Source: Coniochaeta sp. PMI_546 (Eukaryota > Ascomycota > Sordariomycetes > Coniochaetales > Coniochaetaceae). Taken from it: DNA of 64,000 bases. The DNA is taken from contig MU271149.1 of NCBI GenBank assembly GCA_021432605.1, positions 1,550,001 through 1,614,000 on the forward strand, given 5' to 3'. Position numbers and translations under genes: made by a program. Below, piece after piece: positions 45,227-56,112 of the stretch (position 1 is its first letter; every line of letters starts with the position of its first letter). The notes beneath the pieces were generated by a model, which was not told the DNA's origin, did no database searches, and worked only from the letters and a program-made list of their open reading frames with translations.

Positions 45227-48160
45227 TTACTCCCTCGCAGGTCCTTTTCCCTTCCTCCGCGCCCAAAGGCCACCTCCCATTGACAATATCGGGGGCATCA
45301 TGTTTCGCCTTTGGTACTCCGCATGCTGCTTCACGACCGAGTTCCTAGCCTCGGCCATCAAGCGCGCCGCATCGCCTTCATCATCGCTCCCTTGCTCAAT
45401 TTTAACCCGGATCGCGGCGCTTTCTACCACAGGTCTCGCTGGCGGAGCAGACTCCTGTCCAGCCACCCCAAGACCTCCGTCCTCGGCTACAAGCACCAAC
45501 GGCGGACCTACCTGCGATGCAGCACTGTCCCACCCCTGGTCGTCCGCCGGTTCATACCAGCTCCCCAACACCGTCGCAACGGCCGAATCCAGCACTACGG
45601 CAGCCGCACCAGGGTTCTTCCTCATCTCCTCCTCTGCCTTCTGTCTATTCCAGTGACGCAACCACTCGCTCACGACGGGGGTAACATACACCCCCCGGAT
45701 CACCATTTGCCCGCCCCGTCTCGAGACCCGCTGCTCAAACAGATGAAAATCGGGATCCGGGTCGAAGGGCGGCACATCCAGCACCGCGCGCGTCTCCCGT
45801 CCGCCCTTGGCACCAATCTTCTGGCGGATGAGCGCCTCGCGGCGCTCGGACAGGACCGCTAGTCGTCTCTCGGCGAGGTAGGCAGCCTTCTGCTCGACGG
45901 TGACAAACTTCTCCTCCTCGGACAGGCCGGTCCAGTATTTCAGAAAGGCAGAATCCACCGTGATCGGCTCCAGGGCGACATTCTTCTCCGGCGGCGCGGG
46001 GGTGTTGAGCACGAACTCGATGTCGGACCTGTGGTAGCCGCGGTGCTCCTCGACGTACGGTATCTCGCCGGGGTACTCGTTCCAGCGGTGCATCTCCTGC
46101 CAGGTCTGGGCCCGCTGCTCCTGCATCCTGCGCTGCGCCCGGTCGAGCTGCTCGAGGCAGCACTCGACGAAGGCGAGGTCGCGCTCCGTCAGGACGAAGA
46201 GGTACATCTCCAGCCCGTCCGCCTCCTGCGGCGGGAACTGGGAGGCGAAGTGCTCGGCCCAGTTGCCCATGACGGTGCAGAGCTCTTGCATCCACATCTT
46301 GTTCTCGACCTGGGCCTGGCAGCGGAAGTCGCTTGCTTCGATGATCTCGAGGGTCTTGGTGTTCCACCCTGAAGAGTCCTTGGGGTATTTGGAGCGCAGT
46401 TCTTTGAGGTAGGTGATGTATCCGGGCTCCCTGTAGCTCCAGGGCGGCACGTATGGCTGCAAGTGCTGGTCTTCGGTATCGAAGTTGCTGGTGCGGTAAA
46501 AAATGGCTTGTTGGAGGACGTAGCGGAGGATTTCGATCTTGCCCAGGAAGAAAGGGTGGGGTATGAGGCGAAGGAATCGTATCCAGAAGGCGGAGTCGGA
46601 GGGGTTGCCATTGCGGTCGGGAGAGGGCGCGATATACTTCAGGCCGTAGCGGAAGAGATCTTGCAACTGGCAGCCGTAGAGTCGGGAGACGAAGCGTGCG
46701 ACGAGGACTTCGGCGTGCGAGAGCTTGAGGGAAGCTTCGTCGGCTTCCGACCAGGAGGTGCGGAGCTCGATTTCTTCTTTGACCGTCCAGAAGCGCCGGT
46801 GGATCCAGGACGCCTGACCGAACAGTGAGGTTGGTAGGAGAGACTCCACTGCCGCCCAGGTCAGATTAGATGTTGAGGGCCTGTCTGGGGGTAGGGGTCT
46901 GGGCTCCCGGGACCTCTTCTCTTTCTTGGAAGCAAGAGGCTCCTCGGCTGGGGCAGGTGGACGTGGAACTGTCTTTGGCGAGATCTGGTCCTCCAGCCAA
47001 GCCTGCGATGGCACGGTGTCCGGTGCTTTGGAACGTGTTTGACGCCGGGCCTGCCGAGGAGCCTCAGGAGGGGCTTGCTGGGGTGGCAGCGGTGAGGGTG
47101 TCCGTTTAAGAACAATACGAGGGCGCTTCGGAACCTGCTTGGGACCTGGGTCCGATAGGGATCGCCGGCGCTTACTAGCCTCAGCTGTATTAGCGCTTGA
47201 TGAAGATGCAACAGTCGGTGGTTGCGGCGATGGTGTTCGTTTGAGTATTATACGCAGACGTTTGGCACCTGGTCTGGGGTTGACATCTACTCCAGACCTC
47301 CGACCCTTGTCAGTTGTGGAGGTGACAGCAACCGAAGACGACGATTCTCCTTGCTGATGAGGTAGCTGCGGTGTTGGCTCTGCTACTTCAATTTGAGGAT
47401 GCTGAGGTGCGGTCTGTTGACTATTGTCTGGGGCCAAGGGTAACTCGGGCACTTGATCGACATGGTCTGGCGGGGACTCGTAGTCGGGCAGTGACTCTGA
47501 AGTGTCCTCAGGCGCATCATCCTCAACTGCGGTATCGAGCAAATGTGGGCTTGAAGATTGGGCCTCGTTGTGTTTGGCCGTGTCTGCGTCGGTCGCGGTC
47601 TTGTCAGGGGAAGTGTTCGGGCTTAAGGCATCATCATCTTTGGTCACCTCGCCCTCTCTTGTCTCAGTGTCCAGGGGCGTGGTCGAAGGTTGTGTATCGC
47701 CGGTCCGTTGGATCACGGGACTCGCCGTCAAATATGCTGATAGCTCCGCAAAGACTCTCTCGGACGCAGTTCGAGGTCGCCCCGTAGTTGTCGTATCGGC
47801 TGCTGTGAACGACTTGGATATGGTCCGATTGCTGTTTTGCGAAGGCGAAGCCTCTGCCTTATCTTCCACGAGAAGGGTGTTATAGTTGGGTAGTGATTCA
47901 CCAAGTTTGTTCGCATTCGTGTCCGCCTCCGCCGGAACATTGTGCGGGGGGTCATCGGTGACTTCAGTTGGATGCTTGCTGAGCATGGGCACTTCCTTTA
48001 CCGGTATAACTGGCGCGGACACCTGCTGGGTCGTATCATCAGGCTCCTTGTTTTGACTCACTCGTGCCAAAGCGTCGTCCGGTAACTCCTCCGTATGGCG
48101 GTTTGAATCCATCTCCTGTTGCTTTGCAGGCTCTCCCGTGGTCGAGTCGTCCTCGAACAT
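45227..48160 (-). CDS. Large protein of unknown function with disordered N-half
   Basis: 977 residues from ATG 48160 (MFEDDSTTGEPA). An upstream in-frame ATG at 48370 would add 70 residues that look like translated leader. I recognise no domain. Residues 1-430 are acidic and disordered, rich in Pro, Ser, Thr and Glu. Within them a basic motif occurs twice, 'KRLRIILKRTPSP' (about 299) and 'KRPRIVLKRTPSP' (about 342), each followed by a Pro/Gln run; TPSP suits proline-directed phosphorylation and the basic part suits nuclear import. From about 430 the chain is ordered, starting 'LTWAAVESLLPTSLFGQASW'. It is rich in Trp, Tyr and Phe, with 'PPWSYREPGYITYLKELR' and 'HRWNEYPGEIPYVEEHRGY', and a helical charged segment with two 'ERR' turns. 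A nuclear role is inference. Confidence 0.7.
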   Translation of the reverse strand: MFEDDSTTGEPAKQQEMDSNRHTEELPDDALARVSQNKEPDDTTQQVSAPVIPVKEVPMLSKHPTEVTDDPPHNVPAEADTNANKLGESLPNYNTLLVEDKAEASPSQNSNRTISKSFTAADTTTTGRPRTASERVFAELSAYLTASPVIQRTGDTQPSTTPLDTETREGEVTKDDDALSPNTSPDKTATDADTAKHNEAQSSSPHLLDTAVEDDAPEDTSESLPDYESPPDHVDQVPELPLAPDNSQQTAPQHPQIEVAEPTPQLPHQQGESSSSVAVTSTTDKGRRSGVDVNPRPGAKRLRIILKRTPSPQPPTVASSSSANTAEASKRRRSLSDPGPKQVPKRPRIVLKRTPSPLPPQQAPPEAPRQARRQTRSKAPDTVPSQAWLEDQISPKTVPRPPAPAEEPLASKKEKRSREPRPLPPDRPSTSNLTWAAVESLLPTSLFGQASWIHRRFWTVKEEIELRTSWSEADEASLKLSHAEVLVARFVSRLYGCQLQDLFRYGLKYIAPSPDRNGNPSDSAFWIRFLRLIPHPFFLGKIEILRYVLQQAIFYRTSNFDTEDQHLQPYVPPWSYREPGYITYLKELRSKYPKDSSGWNTKTLEIIEASDFRCQAQVENKMWMQELCTVMGNWAEHFASQFPPQEADGLEMYLFVLTERDLAFVECCLEQLDRAQRRMQEQRAQTWQEMHRWNEYPGEIPYVEEHRGYHRSDIEFVLNTPAPPEKNVALEPITVDSAFLKYWTGLSEEEKFVTVEQKAAYLAERRLAVLSERREALIRQKIGAKGGRETRAVLDVPPFDPDPDFHLFEQRVSRRGGQMVIRGVYVTPVVSEWLRHWNRQKAEEEMRKNPGAAAVVLDSAVATVLGSWYEPADDQGWDSAASQVGPPLVLVAEDGGLGVAGQESAPPARPVVESAAIRVKIEQGSDDEGDAARLMAEARNSVVKQHAEYQRRNMMPPILSMGGGLWARRKGKGPARE

Positions 48161-49105
48161 GATCGTCGGAGCCAAGCTTTCAAGCTTCTTCCCAATAACC
48201 AGCGTCAGGAACGAAGTGATGCTATGTGAACAGTTGGTAAATGAGCAAGAATATGCGTCAAGGAGCTTCAGACCTAGTCTGAACTCGAGAACCAGAGAAA
48301 AGAACAACGCATTACAGATGTTGCGAACAAAAACAAGCGAGTGATGGTGGTGCTGCTGTGCTTTCCACATATAGCTGCCATCTTATGGTGTGTAGCTCCA
48401 TCCAACGCCTTTGTCTATTGATATCTATTGCATTCCTAGCTAGCAGAACCACTAAGTTCATGGCCGCATTTCGAAACAACGATTGGGATCTTTGATCCCA
48501 AATGATCTCAAATTTAGAACGCCGGACGTGTAGCATAGACAAAGGAATCGATATTCAGAACTGCAAACACACAGAAGTCCAGCCCATTTAGTGTGTCTCG
48601 TCCCTACTCCGAAAGTTCTGCAGCAGGACAGATCTGACTGTGATGAGCGTCGGGGTCACAGTGGCCCATGTTAAGTACGTAACACATGAGTTGACTGGTT
48701 CAGAACTTGGGAGTGCACAGGGGCGTAACTCCAAGGCGGCCGATCCCAGTCGTGGATGCAGTCGTGGATGGACGATACTTGGTCAAATGAGAAATGGAAA
48801 ATTTAGGAGGGTGAACAAAGAGATGACCCAACCTCTTTACTCCGCGCACTTCAATCTTGTAATCGCTCGAGTACTCTGGTGGTTGGCAAATGGTTGTCAT
48901 ATTCAGTCCATCCATCCTATTCTGGCAGACGATGTATCCCAAGGCTGAGGAAACATGTCTCAAGTGCTCGCCTTACTGACTTGTACTCTATGGGGCGCTG
49001 TGATGTTGCTGGGTGCGGCCGCATCATCCTACAAGATACGGAGCAGATGGTCCGACGTGTTGTGTCCCATATGTTCGCCTTGAGCACTGCCACGTTACTC
49101 CGAGC
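48161..49105. other. Intergenic region
   Basis: 945 bases. It includes the probable 5' leader of the large unknown gene (open to 48370) and the FKBP 3' end. No gene supported. Confidence 0.45.
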
Positions 49106-49952
49106 CTAGAGCTCGTTGTGTTCCTGGACGTCGTCAGTGTCGGCGACAATGATCTTGACTGCCTCGGCAGCCCCGCTGACAGCGCTGGCGACCTTCTCGG
49201 CAACCTTGGTGGAGGCCTTCTCGGTCGCCTCACTGGCAATCGACGACGCGCTATCAGTAGCCTTGGTGACAATGGACTCAGGCTTGCTTACACCCTCGAT
49301 GCCCATCAACTCGGTCTCAAAGACTGCGGAAAAGAATAGTGGTTAGAAAATGATTGAATGGTACACACTCAAGGGTAGAACGTAGGGCGGAATAACTCAC
49401 TAAGGACGGACCCGGCCGGGATAGGACCAACGGATCGCTGGCCATAACCGAACTCGGGAGGGACGGTAAGAGTTCGCTTCTCGCCAATGCACATATCCAG
49501 GAGTCCCTCATCCCAACTATTGAGTTGTTAGACAAGGTTGTGCTCAGCAGTTTTGAGGGGAAAGCTAATGGGGCAGGGGCGCATCGAGGCTGCGAGGCCC
49601 GGTGATGGCAAAGTCGGGATGATCACGCACCCTTTAATGACCTGTCCGCCGCCGAGCTTGAAGCTGAATGGTGTACCACGGTCGTAACCTAGTGGAGAAG
49701 GGGGTGTTAGCCTTCGCCTCGTCTACGGAGATAGGGAGAAAACCAGTAGTTGGCAAACGGGGCTGACGTACTGGCATCGAACTTGCTGCCGTCCGACTGG
49801 AGAGTGCCCTTGTAGTGGACGTGGATCTTATCACCCTTTGCTGTTTTCCGTTCGCACTCCACGGGCAGTGTCACGTCAATCTTGAGCTCATCGGCCAACA
49901 CACCGACGGCGGCAGCGGCAAGCAGCGAGAAGGAGAGGAGGGGGAGCTGCAT
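49106..49952 (-). CDS. ER-lumenal FKBP-type peptidyl-prolyl isomerase (FKBP2-like)
   Basis: Four exons, 49952-49772, 49688-49631, 49516-49401 and 49323-49106, give 190 residues. [20 protein letters not shown] is a signal peptide. The FKBP domain (about 38-128) shows '[13 protein letters not shown]', '[18 protein letters not shown]', '[20 protein letters not shown]' and '[20 protein letters not shown]', with the aromatic and acidic residues of the active site and FK506 pocket. It catalyses cis-trans isomerisation of prolyl bonds in secretory proteins. Beyond the domain is an unusual tail of about 60 residues, rich in Ala, Ser, Glu and Lys and probably helical, ending in HNEL, a variant ER-retention signal. 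Family members often stop soon after the domain. The introns split the domain at three places and all ends are GT-AG. Confidence 0.93.
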
Positions 49953-52517
49953 CTTGGGTGATTTTGGTACTTGAATAACGGTGAGCTGTGCAAGTTGACT
50001 GCTATTTTCACGTAATGTAGGTGTACGTCACGCAGGAACAGAAGTGCAGAACTCGAATAAGGCGAAGATTTCCAATTGATTGGAGAAGTTCTTGGTGTGG
50101 TGCTTGTCTGGATGCTGGAATTGAAAATGGGTGGACAATGGACAGCTGTCTCTTCAGCACCTATGAGCTTCCCCCAGTCCAGCATCGAGGCTGACGTCGT
50201 TTTACTTGGCAAGAGTGGGCCCCGGCAGGCGAAGGTACCTTACGATGTACTGTGTACTGTGAAGCGGAGAGATCCAGATCTGGCAAATCAGGCCTGAGCG
50301 CGCATCTTCAGTGGACACACGCATCACTGTGGGCAGATGCGAAATGCACGTCTTGCGAAATCTGCCATCTTCGCAAAACTGCCATCGGCATTTGCTTGAG
50401 CATCTCGCCCTGTGCCATTTGCACTGCTTTCGACAAGACAATGTGAATTCCGTATCGAACCGAGCCTTGCGGCCAATCGAACCTGCGAATGCCGAACAGT
50501 CATTTCTATTGACGATGGGGCACCGCCACGGGACATCGACAGCCCCGACCGATCGATTGAGGAGTCATTCTGCTATCAGAGTACTTAGCAGACATCTGCT
50601 TGGACAATATTTGCCCAGCTCGACCTGAAGCCTGCCTGATTACTTACCGCTTGTTGTGCTGCCTGCGACCATCCAGGCATCTTTTTCTCAAGTTATTCTG
50701 TTTAAATCTATTCCATTCCTTAATGAGAAGTCCCATGATGCGATTCGCTCCCCCCATCGTTATCAAACGGCGAGGCGTTTTCAGTCCTAAGGCGTCAGTG
50801 AGTCACTCGCTACCTTGGCTCTCCAACTTTGACGAGGCCTGATGCAGTACATCTTGAATGCCCCAACAAACGCCTTCATCATCAGGCAGATAGTTGATAG
50901 AAGCAGCCGGTGTTATGATAAGCCCTCTGTTTTGCAAGATCTTTTCGCGTTGTTCCCAAATGGCTGCCCTTGGCTGTGGATCTGCGTGCCCGAACCAGTG
51001 AGGCGATCGATGTGCAGATGTCAAAGCTAAGATGACGTCCCTTGAGTGGTCCGACGCTGTCGCACATTGGGGATGTGAGCATTAGGCCAGGTACGGAAAT
51101 GCCATTCCTCCTGCAGGGACCTACTCAATCAGCAACAATGTGAAGATCCAGTAGTCGACGAAGATCCGGACTGCTGGCTATACGCCACGTCTGAACCCCA
51201 ATTTCACAACGGCTTCACTAGCCACATTTGCAGTGGTTCGCATGAAGCGGACATGCAGAAGGGCAACGGCAGGTCGAACAACCGTCACTGGGCGCTGAAT
51301 GGTCAATTAATTGCCCCGGCCATTGACTCGAGATTCAAAAGTCAAGGTACATGAGCAGCAAGCGAAAGCAGCTGATATCACCCTAGGGAGCTGAAATGTA
51401 CTTCGACTTGGACACAGCTTTTCTGCCAAACACAAGTATGACTTATCTCGGACGCCTTTTTTACCCAACCAGCCCAACATACACACACAGCCACATCTGA
51501 CTCGCTGCCTTGACCGCGTCAAGTCCATCCACTCTGAGCCGGGAAACGCCAATTCCTCTCGTTTCCTACATGGCTCCGGATTTCACCTTGCCGGGGCTCT
51601 CCTACACCGAGATCACTTTCAAGCAGTTACATTCTGTGTGCTTATCACTTTTTGAAGTGTCCGCCTCCGATCTTTCCCTGAGCGCCCACCCACACCCCCT
51701 GGTCCTACCTATAGGGCTTCCCAGACGGTAACCGTTGGAACTCCAGCTCAGTCCGCCTTACCTTACGCACAATACCGAATTGTTGCCACTCACCAAGCTT
51801 CACTGCCCAATGATGCGCTGGCTGTCCCTCTGTTCTTGTCACAGGACTTGCGTTCGTCATCCTCACATGTCTCTCTCGTCTTTTCTGGTCGCTTTTGACA
51901 AGATGTGTCGGTCTTTGATCCCGGGTTGTAGATTTGACCCAATCAGACACATATTATCTCAAGCCTCCATTGGCCGAACGCTTGTACCAAAACTTTCTTA
52001 AGCCGCGCCTCGATCTACGTCTGCTTTATTTCTTAGTCGGTACCTCGACAGGTATGAGGTTTTGCCGGCATCCCCTGGAACCGGTCCATTGAGTCATACG
52101 GTGCCTTGCCAATCGACTGATTCTACAGCTTGTTTCAAAGGCTTAGAACACAGCGGACCCCTTGCAGTCTGCCTGGACTGGAGACCTAAGCCCTTCACCG
52201 AGCATACCAGACTGCTCCTGTCACCGTCACAGGAAAGGCGCTGCCCACCCAGACTTGTTGCCGCAACCCGCCTCATCTTCTACTTACTCTGTTGATGCTT
52301 GCTGCCTGAGTTGTCTGGCAGTCCTCGAAGTATAAAAATGTTGCGCTTTCCTCTCTTCCTCTCTGTCCCTTTCTCCCCTATGTCCTTGCTACTGCTCGTC
52401 CTTCTATCTCTTTGTACGAACCAGAAAGACCCAATTCTCACACGTACTCTTTGTTACACTTGAGACAAAGCTGTCCAAGGTCACTCTGCAAGCTGACATC
52501 CAGCGCTTTATTTGGTA
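49953..52517. other. Gene-free region upstream of the small Ser-rich protein
   Basis: 2.56 kb. It includes the FKBP promoter (a GGTACCTTA motif at about 50234) and the promoter of the small gene to the right. The last 200 bases are strongly CT-rich. Open frames here are short and featureless. Confidence 0.45.
52331..52338 (+). promoter_or_regulatory. TATA box candidate of the small Ser-rich gene
   Basis: TATAAAAA, 187 bases before the start codon at 52518 and followed by a long CT-rich tract, the common layout of a strong ascomycete promoter. Confidence 0.45.
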
Positions 52518-52913
52518 ATGTCCCACGGCTCCAAGTACGGAAGCAGTGTCGTTATTGTTCAGGAGCGCCAGTACCGGCCCTCATCGAACTATACAGTTGG
52601 CTCTTCTGCCAGCCGATCATCGGGCACATCCACCGGCTACTACACATCCACAATGGACAGTTCCTCGAGCTCTCGCAGCCCGTCTGCCTCAAACCCAGGC
52701 GTAGATTGGACAGGAGCCTATCGAAACAGTCATTCGGGTATGTCACTATCGATCAAATCATCAGCCATTGACGCTAACACTGCAGTTGAAGATGGCAATG
52801 TGACCACCGCCCAGCACAACACCAGAGGCAAGCGGGAAGTCGTCATTATCCACCACAACAAACAGCACGCGGACCCTGATGCGCCGAGGTCGTCGGAGCG
52901 TTACCGCTCGTAA
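52518..52913 (+). CDS. Small Ser-rich protein, unknown function
   Basis: Two exons, 52518-52737 and 52786-52913, give 115 residues. Not recognised. The start MSHGSKYGSSVVIVQERQY is followed by a Ser/Thr/Tyr-rich middle ('SSSSSRSPSASNPGVDW') and a basic end 'KREVVIIHHNKQHADPD'. The intron (52738-52785; GTATGT...GCAG, with a GCTAACAC branch) is only 48 bases and in frame without a stop, so retention would add 16 residues. A TATA box and CT-rich leader upstream argue that it is a real, well-expressed gene. No signal peptide or membrane helix. Confidence 0.62.
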   Translation: MSHGSKYGSSVVIVQERQYRPSSNYTVGSSASRSSGTSTGYYTSTMDSSSSSRSPSASNPGVDWTGAYRNSHSGMSLSIKSSAIDANTAVEDGNVTTAQHNTRGKREVVIIHHNKQHADPDAPRSSERYRS

Positions 52914-53668
52914 CGGATTCTGCGTCTTCGATCTGACCAGCAACTAGTGGTCGATCCACGTCATCGTCACTGGCCTGGTCACAATCACATTTTCGGCGTT
53001 AATGGAAGGTTATATCTGCAGGATCAATGGTTTTTTCACAGGTGCTGGTTATCGTGCTTCTTGGTGCGGATTTCTGTAGTCCACATCTACACATTCGGAG
53101 CTCATTTGAGCCTCATTTGGTCAATAAGTGGACTTGGGAGGGCGCGGTACGCAAATTCATGGGTATTGAACTAGATTATTGATGGTGGATAGAAAGACTT
53201 TATGCCTCTCGGCACAGCAGGAGCTCCTTCGGCCAAGCTGATGATGCTATGGCCAAGCGAGACTGGTTGCTTGTATACTACCATCACACTACATCTTCTC
53301 ATGTCACTTTACAATATATCCTGGATTGAGATACAGACTGAGCCGAAAACTCCAAGTGCATAGTTGTACCATAGATTTCACGAGCCACCTGTTCTAGAAG
53401 TTCCCAGTCTTCTCGATCTCTAGGACCGTTCATGTCTATCAGCGGTGCCTGTATAGAGGTAGCTATCGGGTGCTCATGCAGAAGTCAGGATGCCAACATA
53501 CCCATTGGTCAGATCCCTGATCAGCCTCACAGTCAGCCCAACGAGGCCAGTTCAATCCTCAACCATTATTTAGGATTCCATCTGGTCAGCAGTTCCTTCC
53601 CAGCTTCTTCCAAATGCCACTCAATCCGTGGGCAATGTTCTGTTTATTTCGGCCTTAGGTCTTATATC
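52914..53668. other. Intergenic region
   Basis: 755 bases between two genes in the same direction. An open frame upstream of 53669 (from 53432) joins the next gene in frame but lacks family similarity. Nothing else. Confidence 0.4.
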
Positions 53669-56112
53669 ATGGAAGCAGTCGGTGTTGCAGCAAGCATTGC
53701 AGGAATCCTGAGCATTGCTGGCCATACGATTGATGGCCTTGTCAAGCTTCGGCAGTTCTTCAATTCGGCCAAAGGAGCACCGAAGAAAGTGCGAAAACTC
53801 CTGGTAGATATTGGCGGGCTTAACTCTACACTTTGCCAGGTGCAACCTGTCTTGGATACCATTCGCGACAAACATGGCCATCCACATTGGAATCTCACGG
53901 CTATTGTGGATGAGTTACTCGACGACATCAAGGTATGCGAAGAAGATGTCCGCGAATGGACTGCGGTGGCTCAGGGCTTAGACCCAGGCAGTTGGACGGG
54001 ACTCAAGGCCTTCTTTCGAAGGGCAAAAGTTGCTGCTGGCAAGGATTTGTTTGATGAATTTCGAGACAAGATATCGGGTCACCGGCAGAAGGTGTCGCTG
54101 AGCTTGTCTATCTTGGGCAGGCGAGAAGTCTCTCCACCTTGACATTGGACTGGAAGTGCAACTAACTCTTTGCAGATCCATGGACCATCTTGGTCTTACC
54201 AAGCTCGACGAGCTCGGCTCCGATATCAGGGACCTGAAAGAAGCTCACCAAAAGCTGAATGGCGCCGTTAGTGAGCCGGCTCCGGTATCTCAAAGTATGC
54301 TGGAAGTTCAGGAGATGATAAGGGGTATGAATGAGAGTCATCACGAAGCCCACCGTGAAATACGAAGAATCGCCAAAAGTATCTCAAGTATCGAGACGGT
54401 AGTGACACGTCTGACAGGCGGAACTGCCGTGATGACTTCTCAGCAAATCTTTTCGCTCCAAGATATCGAGGCACCCAAGCGCCGACCATCCCGGCGGAGG
54501 ACCGGTCCACTCACCGCAGAACAGAGAGAAAAGGCTGCCCTAATCCGTAAATTAGGGGCTTGCATGAATTGCCGCCGGAGGAGAGTCGCTGTAGGTTGCG
54601 GGCCGTCCATATCCCATCTGGTCACGAAAAGCTAATCAAAATGACACATGACAGTGCCATCCGTCACATCACAACATGAGCTGGGAAGAAGCTGTCCGAA
54701 AATACAGGGCATGTTCGCCAGGTCTTTCAGATGCCACACCTGAGACTGGTACGGCGTCTCAAGGCGAGTGGACCTGCGATGCTTTGTCTGGGATCGATGA
54801 CGGTTTCGTTAGCAACGCGTGTCTTTTCTGCAACAGGTCATTCGGGCCCTTCGACACCCATGCACGAGGCCAACATCTGGTCGACATACACCAGTTCGGG
54901 CAATGCAGCCACGAACTTAGTTTTTCTGAGATGGACCTTGGGCTCTTCAGGCATCATTTACAACAATTCCATGCCTGTGTCGACCAACCATCGTGGGACT
55001 CGTTGCTTGGCCATTTTCGACGCGTCAAGGAGCCACATCCGAGTTGTGTGCAACGACTGAGCGGCCACCTGCCAGCAGAAGAACGCGGCTCTGATTCAGG
55101 ATTGGTGCCATATCAGGAAGAGGAAGCCCAGACAAGCCTCCTCCTTCGAGCCAGGCTAGACCACCTTATCTACCGTGCAGGCGTAGGGCGTGACATGGGC
55201 TTCGTTACCTCCGCTGGAATTGGACACCTTGCCCAGGCGCTCAGGCACCTAGATGGGCTTGGTGTCTTACCAGTTGAGTCGATAGTAGATAAGGTACCGC
55301 TGCTGTTCGAAGCCGCGTGCATTGAGGAAGAGGTGGTAGTATGGGGCCACGACAGCTTGGAGATACACAGACGGCGCCCCGACCACTCGTCAGTCGTTGA
55401 GTATCTGAAGACTCATAATAGCTCGCAACATGTCTCGCCCGAGTGCACGGGCGAGGATCTGTTTTGCAACGCATGGGTGTGTCCTCTACCCGACCAACCC
55501 TCTGGCTTCTCACCCCCAGGTCCTCCAGATTTCCCTCTCAGCACTTGCAACGACTGCATAAGGAACAGGCTCTACGACACCCAGGGTGAGGCAATCGATC
55601 ACGTGCGCACTTTTCACATCACGGAAGGCTCGAAACCCACAGCTGAGAGGTTGAACGACATGGTTGAAGAGATTGCACTCGATCTCAAGCCGTCTTGGCT
55701 CACGACACGGTCAACCTGTCACAACATGAAGGACACAATTCACAGCTGGCTCAGGGCATTCTTCATCCAGTCCCCGAGCCTGAGGACACTACTGCGAGTA
55801 TCGAACATGACGAAGTGCGTGACTGGGGCTCCTGCGGAAGATTGGACTGCATTGATTCTGGAACGGTGGGGTAGAATTGACATTGAAGGCTCGATCGACG
55901 ACGAAATGGTGGCAGGCTCTGACGGGGCGGTGGACAGTAGAGACAATCTGAGGAGCCGCCTGGCGAGCTCACTTCCAGCTTCGACTAACAACAGGAAAGA
56001 CCTGTCTGCGTTTGACGACTTGAGAAAGCACCTATCACGGAAAAGGCTACCGGAATTATCAGAACGTGGTGTATCCAAAAGGATGCGCGGGGATGTTGAT
56101 ATAGCGGCATGA
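53669..56112 (+). CDS. NLR-type N-terminal domain protein with zinc-binding motifs
   Basis: Three exons, 53669-54120, 54176-54590 and 54655-56112, give 774 residues. Residues 1-145 ('MEAVGVAASIAGILSIAGHTID', 'CEEDVREWTAVAQGL', 'VSLSLSILGR') match the helical N-terminal domain of fungal NLR-like and ankyrin proteins. No NACHT or NB-ARC ATPase follows. Exon 2 is a coiled-coil-like linker, then 'IRKLGACMNCRRRRVAC' joins exon 3 'HPSHHNMSWEEAV', a Cys/His motif (C-x2-C-x6-C-x3-HH) common in uncharacterised fungal proteins. Later come C2H2-like sites: 'CLFCNRSFG...HLVDIH' (about 343) and 'CNDCIRNRLYD...HVRTFH' (about 587). Intron 1 (54121-54175) is best read as GC-AG with an ACTAAC branch; no GT donor keeps the conserved LSILGR-S text. 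The end 'RGVSKRMRGD' is basic. Function unknown; DNA binding or immune signalling are both possible. Confidence 0.75.

Noticed and set aside
48161-48370. N-terminal extension of the large unknown protein from an upstream ATG
   Set aside because: The 70 added residues look like translated leader or intron (hydrophobic and Cys/Ser-rich, unlike the acidic start at 48160). Not excluded.
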